Shown here piece by piece: positions 37,324 through 39,900 of a stretch of DNA of 39,900 nt; the stretch's first letter is position 1; each line of letters opens with the position of its first letter. The notes beneath the pieces were generated by a model. It was not told where the DNA came from. It saw nothing but the letters and a program-made list of their open reading frames with translations, and searched no databases. Both the position numbers and the translations under genes were made by a program. Source of the stretch: Pseudostreptobacillus hongkongensis (lineage in GTDB: Bacteria; Fusobacteriota; Fusobacteriia; Fusobacteriales; Leptotrichiaceae); the NCBI RefSeq assembly GCF_001559795.1, contig NZ_LOHY01000075.1, positions 1 through 39,900 on the forward strand. The letters are read 5' to 3'.

Positions 37324-38584
37324 TTTTAACTCCCGTTTCCTTTAACAAATCTTTATACATAGCTTTATATGAATAAAGTGTCGCCATACAATCTGTTAGG
37401 CTATCATGGTAATTATCTCCTTTAAATCCATAAAAACTAGCACATTCTATAAGTTTAGGTCTTTTAGCTTTAACATCTTTTAGTATTTTTCTGTATAGAT
37501 ATTTAAAATATTCTGATATATCAACTTTTTTAATATGATCTACATTAAACCCTTGTCTTTTAAGTAGCTTATAGTCAAAATCTATACCATAACCTATAAT
37601 ATATGTTGTGTTATTTAAGATTTTTTGTATTTTTTGTCTATACTCTTCTATATTTTTCTTATCTTCTAACATTTCTTTAGATATTTTATGTATTTTATAT
37701 GCATCATCCCACTCTTCTACAACTTGAGGTTTAATGTATTCGTTAAATAAAGTTTTCCCTTCTAAATCTATTATACTAATCTGTATTATTTCATCATCTT
37801 CCCTTATACCTGTAGTTTCAAGATCAAGTATTATTTTATTTGAATATTCTTCATATATATCAACAAATTTTCTTGAAAGTTTGGTAAGTTTATCTAATTT
37901 CTTATTTTCATTAATTTTTTTTGAAATATTTTCTATAATATCTTTATCATATCTATACTTAATCTTATCGTCTTCAATTTCTAATAATTTATTAAAACAA
38001 TATAATGTAGCTACACAATCTTCTAATGAATTATGTGCATCAAATTCATATCCATACATACTAGATAAATTTTTAAGACTTGGTGTTTGTGTATTTTCTA
38101 TAACTCCATCATTAAGTAAAATCTGAGTAAAAGGATATGCAATATCTAACACAACATTATATCTTGTTTCTATCTGTGCTCTTTCTAAAAATATCATATC
38201 AGTTTGAACCTGATATCCTATTATTAATTTATGTTTTTTCAGAATTTTTTCTATCTCTCTTCTATAATGTGTTATATTTTTTTTATTCTCAAGCATTTCC
38301 TTATCTATACCATGTATTTGATAAGCCTTTTCCCATTCTTCTACATGTCTAGGTTTAATATATCTATCAAATAGTACCTTACCGTTTAAATCTATTATAC
38401 TAACTTGTATAATTTCATCTGTTCTCCTAACTCCTGTAGTTTCTACATCAAGAATTATAGGGTTTAATATATCTAAATTTTTCTTACAATATTCTAATAA
38501 TTTCAAATATTTTTCATTCTTATCAATTTGAGCTTTAACTTTTTTAGCTTTTTTAACTAAAATTAAGTCTTCTTTTTCTAACAT
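37295..38584 (-). CDS. Tandem-duplicated DEDDh (DnaQ-like) 3'-5' exonuclease
   Basis: The protein carries two complete exonuclease domains of the DnaQ/DEDDh superfamily. Domain 1 (about 42-205) has Asp46/Glu48 in DVETTG, Asp129 in GYQVQTDMIFL, and His184/Asp189 in AHNSLEDC. Domain 2 (about 250-410) has Asp254/Glu256 in DLETTG, Asp337 in GYGIDFDYKLL, and His393/Asp398 in YHDSLTDC. The two share many identical stretches (EIIQ[VI]SIIDL, YIKP, EEW[ED][KD]AY[QK]IH, KEMLE[ND]KKNI), at a spacing of about 208 residues. Both catalytic sets look intact. Relatives include the polymerase III epsilon proofreader and RNase T-like enzymes, usually with one such domain; I cannot name the substrate. A strong promoter precedes it and nadK overlaps its end. 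Confidence 0.85.
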   Translation of the reverse strand: MLEKEDLILVKKAKKVKAQIDKNEKYLKLLEYCKKNLDILNPIILDVETTGVRRTDEIIQVSIIDLNGKVLFDRYIKPRHVEEWEKAYQIHGIDKEMLENKKNITHYRREIEKILKKHKLIIGYQVQTDMIFLERAQIETRYNVVLDIAYPFTQILLNDGVIENTQTPSLKNLSSMYGYEFDAHNSLEDCVATLYCFNKLLEIEDDKIKYRYDKDIIENISKKINENKKLDKLTKLSRKFVDIYEEYSNKIILDLETTGIREDDEIIQISIIDLEGKTLFNEYIKPQVVEEWDDAYKIHKISKEMLEDKKNIEEYRQKIQKILNNTTYIIGYGIDFDYKLLKRQGFNVDHIKKVDISEYFKYLYRKILKDVKAKRPKLIECASFYGFKGDNYHDSLTDCMATLYSYKAMYKDLLKETGVKNEGKNSKEK

Positions 38585-38612
38585 AATTACCTCTTAAAAC
38601 ATATTTACTTTT

Positions 38613-38641
38613 ATTATATGATATATTTTAGTTTTGAGCAA
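38613..38641 (-). promoter_or_regulatory. Promoter of the exonuclease-nadK unit
   Basis: TTGCTC (38636-38641), a 17-nt spacer and a perfect TATAAT (38613-38618) read leftward, about 28 nt upstream of the exonuclease ATG, which is preceded by AGAGG. Confidence 0.7.
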
Positions 38642-38702
38642 TAGAAATATATTAAGAAGTAGATTATTTTATTAAATAAATATGATAATGTCTTAATGTA
38701 AA

Positions 38703-38723
38703 TAAAAATGAAAATGTCTCAAA
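38703..38723 (+). repeat. Left terminal inverted repeat of the IS remnant
   Basis: This is a perfect 21-bp reverse-complement match to 39300-39320. It contains AAAATGTCTCAAA. Confidence 0.8.
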
Positions 38724-38784
38724 TTAAAAATATAAATATAATTGATTATTATGTAATTATCTTTAGTTTAGAAATGAGGTAATT

Positions 38785-39251
38785 ATGAAAAGGATTTTTT
38801 TTAGAATGAATTAAATAAATATAATATGATTAATGATTTAGTTTTAGGTAAAATTAACAAGAATAGAACTTCTTTGATTTTGAATTTAAAATGAGGGGAA
38901 AACTGGTTTTATTCATGGTAATAGAAATAAAAAAACTCAACTACTATTTCTAAAGAAATTAGTAATACAATAATAAATATAAATCATCTTACTGAAATTC
39001 TTAAAGAAGATTATGATATTTCTGTATCTAATAATTTTATTCATAATTTACTTAAAAGTAATAATCTTTGTTCTGCTAAATCTAGATGAAAAACTAAAAG
39101 TATAATTAAAAAACAAATAAAGCTTAAACAAGAAAATGATATTATTAAAGCTAAAAAAGAGAGGAAAAAATATATTCCTCCTCTAACTCATCCGTGGAAA
39201 CTTGAATCCTTTAGAAAATATATGATTAAAATTGGGAAAGACCTAATTTAA
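38785..39251 (+). pseudogene. Degenerate ISNCY (IS1202-like) transposase
   Basis: Pieces in shifting frames match the transposase remnant at 224-754: INKNRTSLILNLK against INKHRASLILNYS, TGFIHGNRNKK against SAFSHGNKGRK, then a continuous stretch STTISKEISNT, ISVSNNFIHNLL, SAKSR-stop-KTK. It runs on into the C-terminal motif KKYIPPLTHPWKLESFRKY of the family and stops at 39251. At least one deletion after the helix-turn-helix, a frameshift near 38935 and an in-frame TGA near 39088 are evident. The whole DDE catalytic region between LKQEN and KKYIPP is missing, as in the first copy. It cannot encode a transposase. Confidence 0.8.
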
Positions 39252-39283
39252 AAAGAGGGGATAATCCCCCTCTAATTTAGGTC
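39239..39283 (+). terminator. Terminator-like hairpin at the IS remnant's 3' end
   Basis: AGACCTAA (39239-39246) and GAGGGG (39255-39260) pair with CCCCTC (39267-39272) and TTAGGTCT (39277-39284) around the loop ATAATC, with a small imperfect AT part between. It overlaps the transposase stop and has the form of an IS-internal terminator. There is no long T-run after it. Confidence 0.5.
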
Positions 39284-39299
39284 TATATATTATATATTC

Positions 39300-39320
39300 T
39301 TTGAGACATTTTCATTTTTA
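39300..39320 (+). repeat. Right terminal inverted repeat of the IS remnant
   Basis: This is the exact reverse complement of 38703-38723 (core TTTGAGACATTTT). It lies 45 nt before the stop of the barrel gene, which is on the opposite strand. Confidence 0.8.
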
Positions 39321-39365
39321 ATTGACATAGCAAAATTTAGACCAATTCATATAAAATCAAACTTA

Positions 39366-39900
39366 TTAAAACATGTAATTAAATCCAAATGAACCATAAG
39401 GAATAAATCCTTTTTGCCCATATTCAGACCAAGTATATTTAACTCCAAGTTCAGGAATTATATTAAATTTATTTATTCTCCAGTTATATCTTACACCGCT
39501 ATCCAAAGAAGCATAAACTTTATTTTCTATATTTACATTATCATCTATTTTAGTTAAATAAGTACTTGCTCCTATTCTACCCTTTAATAAAGCTTCAAAA
39601 TTCATATAACTAAATTTAGAACCAAGTCCCACCCCATAATATATATGATGTCTGATTAAATTAGAACCTTCACCACTCTCTATTTGTCCAATTCTTCTTG
39701 TTAAATCTTCAATTTTTTTATTAACTGTATTTTTTATAGTCTCTTTTTTTTCATCAGCTTTATCATATAATTTAGAAACTCTTGAAAAATCTTCACTTAT
39801 ACTTTTAAAATCTTCACTTTTAGAAAAAAACATATAAAATTTTTCAAAAGCTTCTTTAACTTTTTGATTATTTACTTTTCCATTATCAAAAGCATTTTGA
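39366..39900 (-). CDS. C-terminal end of an outer-membrane beta-barrel protein (partial)
   Basis: The frame is open through the right edge, so only the last ~177 residues are present; the ATG at 39833 is internal (upstream codons read VKEAFEKFYM). A lysine/glutamate-rich, coiled-coil-like stretch (about 39700-39880: KLYDKADEKKETIKNTVNKK, IEDLTRRIGQIES) leads into alternating beta strands: YYGVGLGSKF, ALLKGRIGAS, KVYASLDSGVRYNW, IIPELGVKYTW, YGSFGFNYMF. The terminal Phe is the usual BAM recognition residue. This fits an autotransporter-type barrel, likely the anchor of a surface adhesin. Which autotransporter class, and what the passenger is, cannot be seen. Confidence 0.7.
   Translation of the reverse strand, partial: QNAFDNGKVNNQKVKEAFEKFYMFFSKSEDFKSISEDFSRVSKLYDKADEKKETIKNTVNKKIEDLTRRIGQIESGEGSNLIRHHIYYGVGLGSKFSYMNFEALLKGRIGASTYLTKIDDNVNIENKVYASLDSGVRYNWRINKFNIIPELGVKYTWSEYGQKGFIPYGSFGFNYMF

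Larger units (their letters stand above)
38671..39328 (+). mobile_element. Internally deleted ISNCY-type element with terminal inverted repeats
   Basis: A non-autonomous element of about 620-650 bp fills the gap between the exonuclease and the barrel gene. Its ends carry a perfect 21-bp inverted repeat (38703-38723 and 39300-39320, core AAAATGTCTCAAA). Farther out a shorter pair (ATGTC at 38688-38692, GACAT at 39324-39328) may mark the true tips. The inside is a wrecked transposase gene and a terminator hairpin. The first 21 bp (38671-38691) also occur at 100-120 by the other transposase remnant. No clear target-site duplication is visible. Confidence 0.7.

Noticed and set aside
39366-39833. 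A complete 155-residue outer-membrane protein starting at 39833
   Set aside because: The frame continues upstream through the window edge without a stop, there is no signal peptide and no SD at that ATG.
1-39900. CRISPR array, tRNA or rRNA genes, prophage or complete restriction/defence operon
   Set aside because: No regularly spaced repeats, no cloverleaf or rRNA-like GC-rich block, no phage structural genes; the only restriction gene is the broken hsdS.

Overview
This is a very AT-rich chromosomal window, read almost entirely on the minus strand. It encodes a double-membrane envelope (BamA, TamB, a C-terminal outer-membrane beta-barrel fragment) next to families common in Firmicutes (YueI/DUF1694, a YwnA/YwnB-like pair). 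With ISNCY-type transposase remnants and extreme A+T codon use, this fits a Fusobacteriota genome, most likely Leptotrichiaceae (Sneathia/Streptobacillus-like). That placement is inference; no rRNA or tRNA gene is present to test it.

Layout from left to right. (1) 1-800: a truncated, frameshifted ISNCY/IS1202-like transposase on the plus strand, and a probable outward-facing promoter at the left edge. (2) 813-6266, minus: der, yigZ, a membrane protein resembling a site-2 protease that has lost its HExxH motif, ddl, a STAS protein, hslO and a lipoprotein, with a promoter at about 6301-6330. (3) 6331-7506, minus: a YwnB-like NAD(P)-binding protein and a YwnA-like Rrf2 regulator. A 12-bp-arm palindrome over a TTGACA -35 box separates them, and a terminator follows. 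(4) 7541-30887, minus: a dense 15-gene run, tex-potD-ileS-lspA-glyQ-glyS-(exported protein)-ruvB-rsmE-(LytR_C lipoprotein)-rsfS-mrdA-rsmG-tamB-bamA, with no gap over 45 bp. It has a strong promoter before tex, an internal extended -10 before bamA and a terminator after bamA. (5) 30917-38641, minus: a tandem-duplicated DEDDh exonuclease, nadK, a dead type I restriction specificity gene (hsdS), recN, a Xer-like recombinase, a small membrane protein, yueI and murA, ending in a terminator. (6) 38671-39328: a second internally deleted ISNCY element with perfect 21-bp inverted repeats. (7) 39366-39900: the C-terminal end of an outer-membrane beta-barrel protein running out of the window.

Most genes are housekeeping: translation (two aminoacyl-tRNA synthetases, two 16S rRNA methyltransferases, Der, RsfS), wall synthesis (MurA, Ddl, PBP2), outer-membrane assembly (BamA/TamB, lipoprotein maturation by LspA) and DNA repair (RuvB, RecN). 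The less ordinary signals are the duplicated exonuclease, the hsdS pseudogene inserted between nadK and recN, the pseudo-protease, the missing second zinc-binding Cys pair in IleS, the repeat-expanded TamB, the operator/promoter overlap at the Rrf2 locus, the structured recN leader and the paired IS deletion derivatives. I found no CRISPR array, RNA gene, phage or complete defence system.
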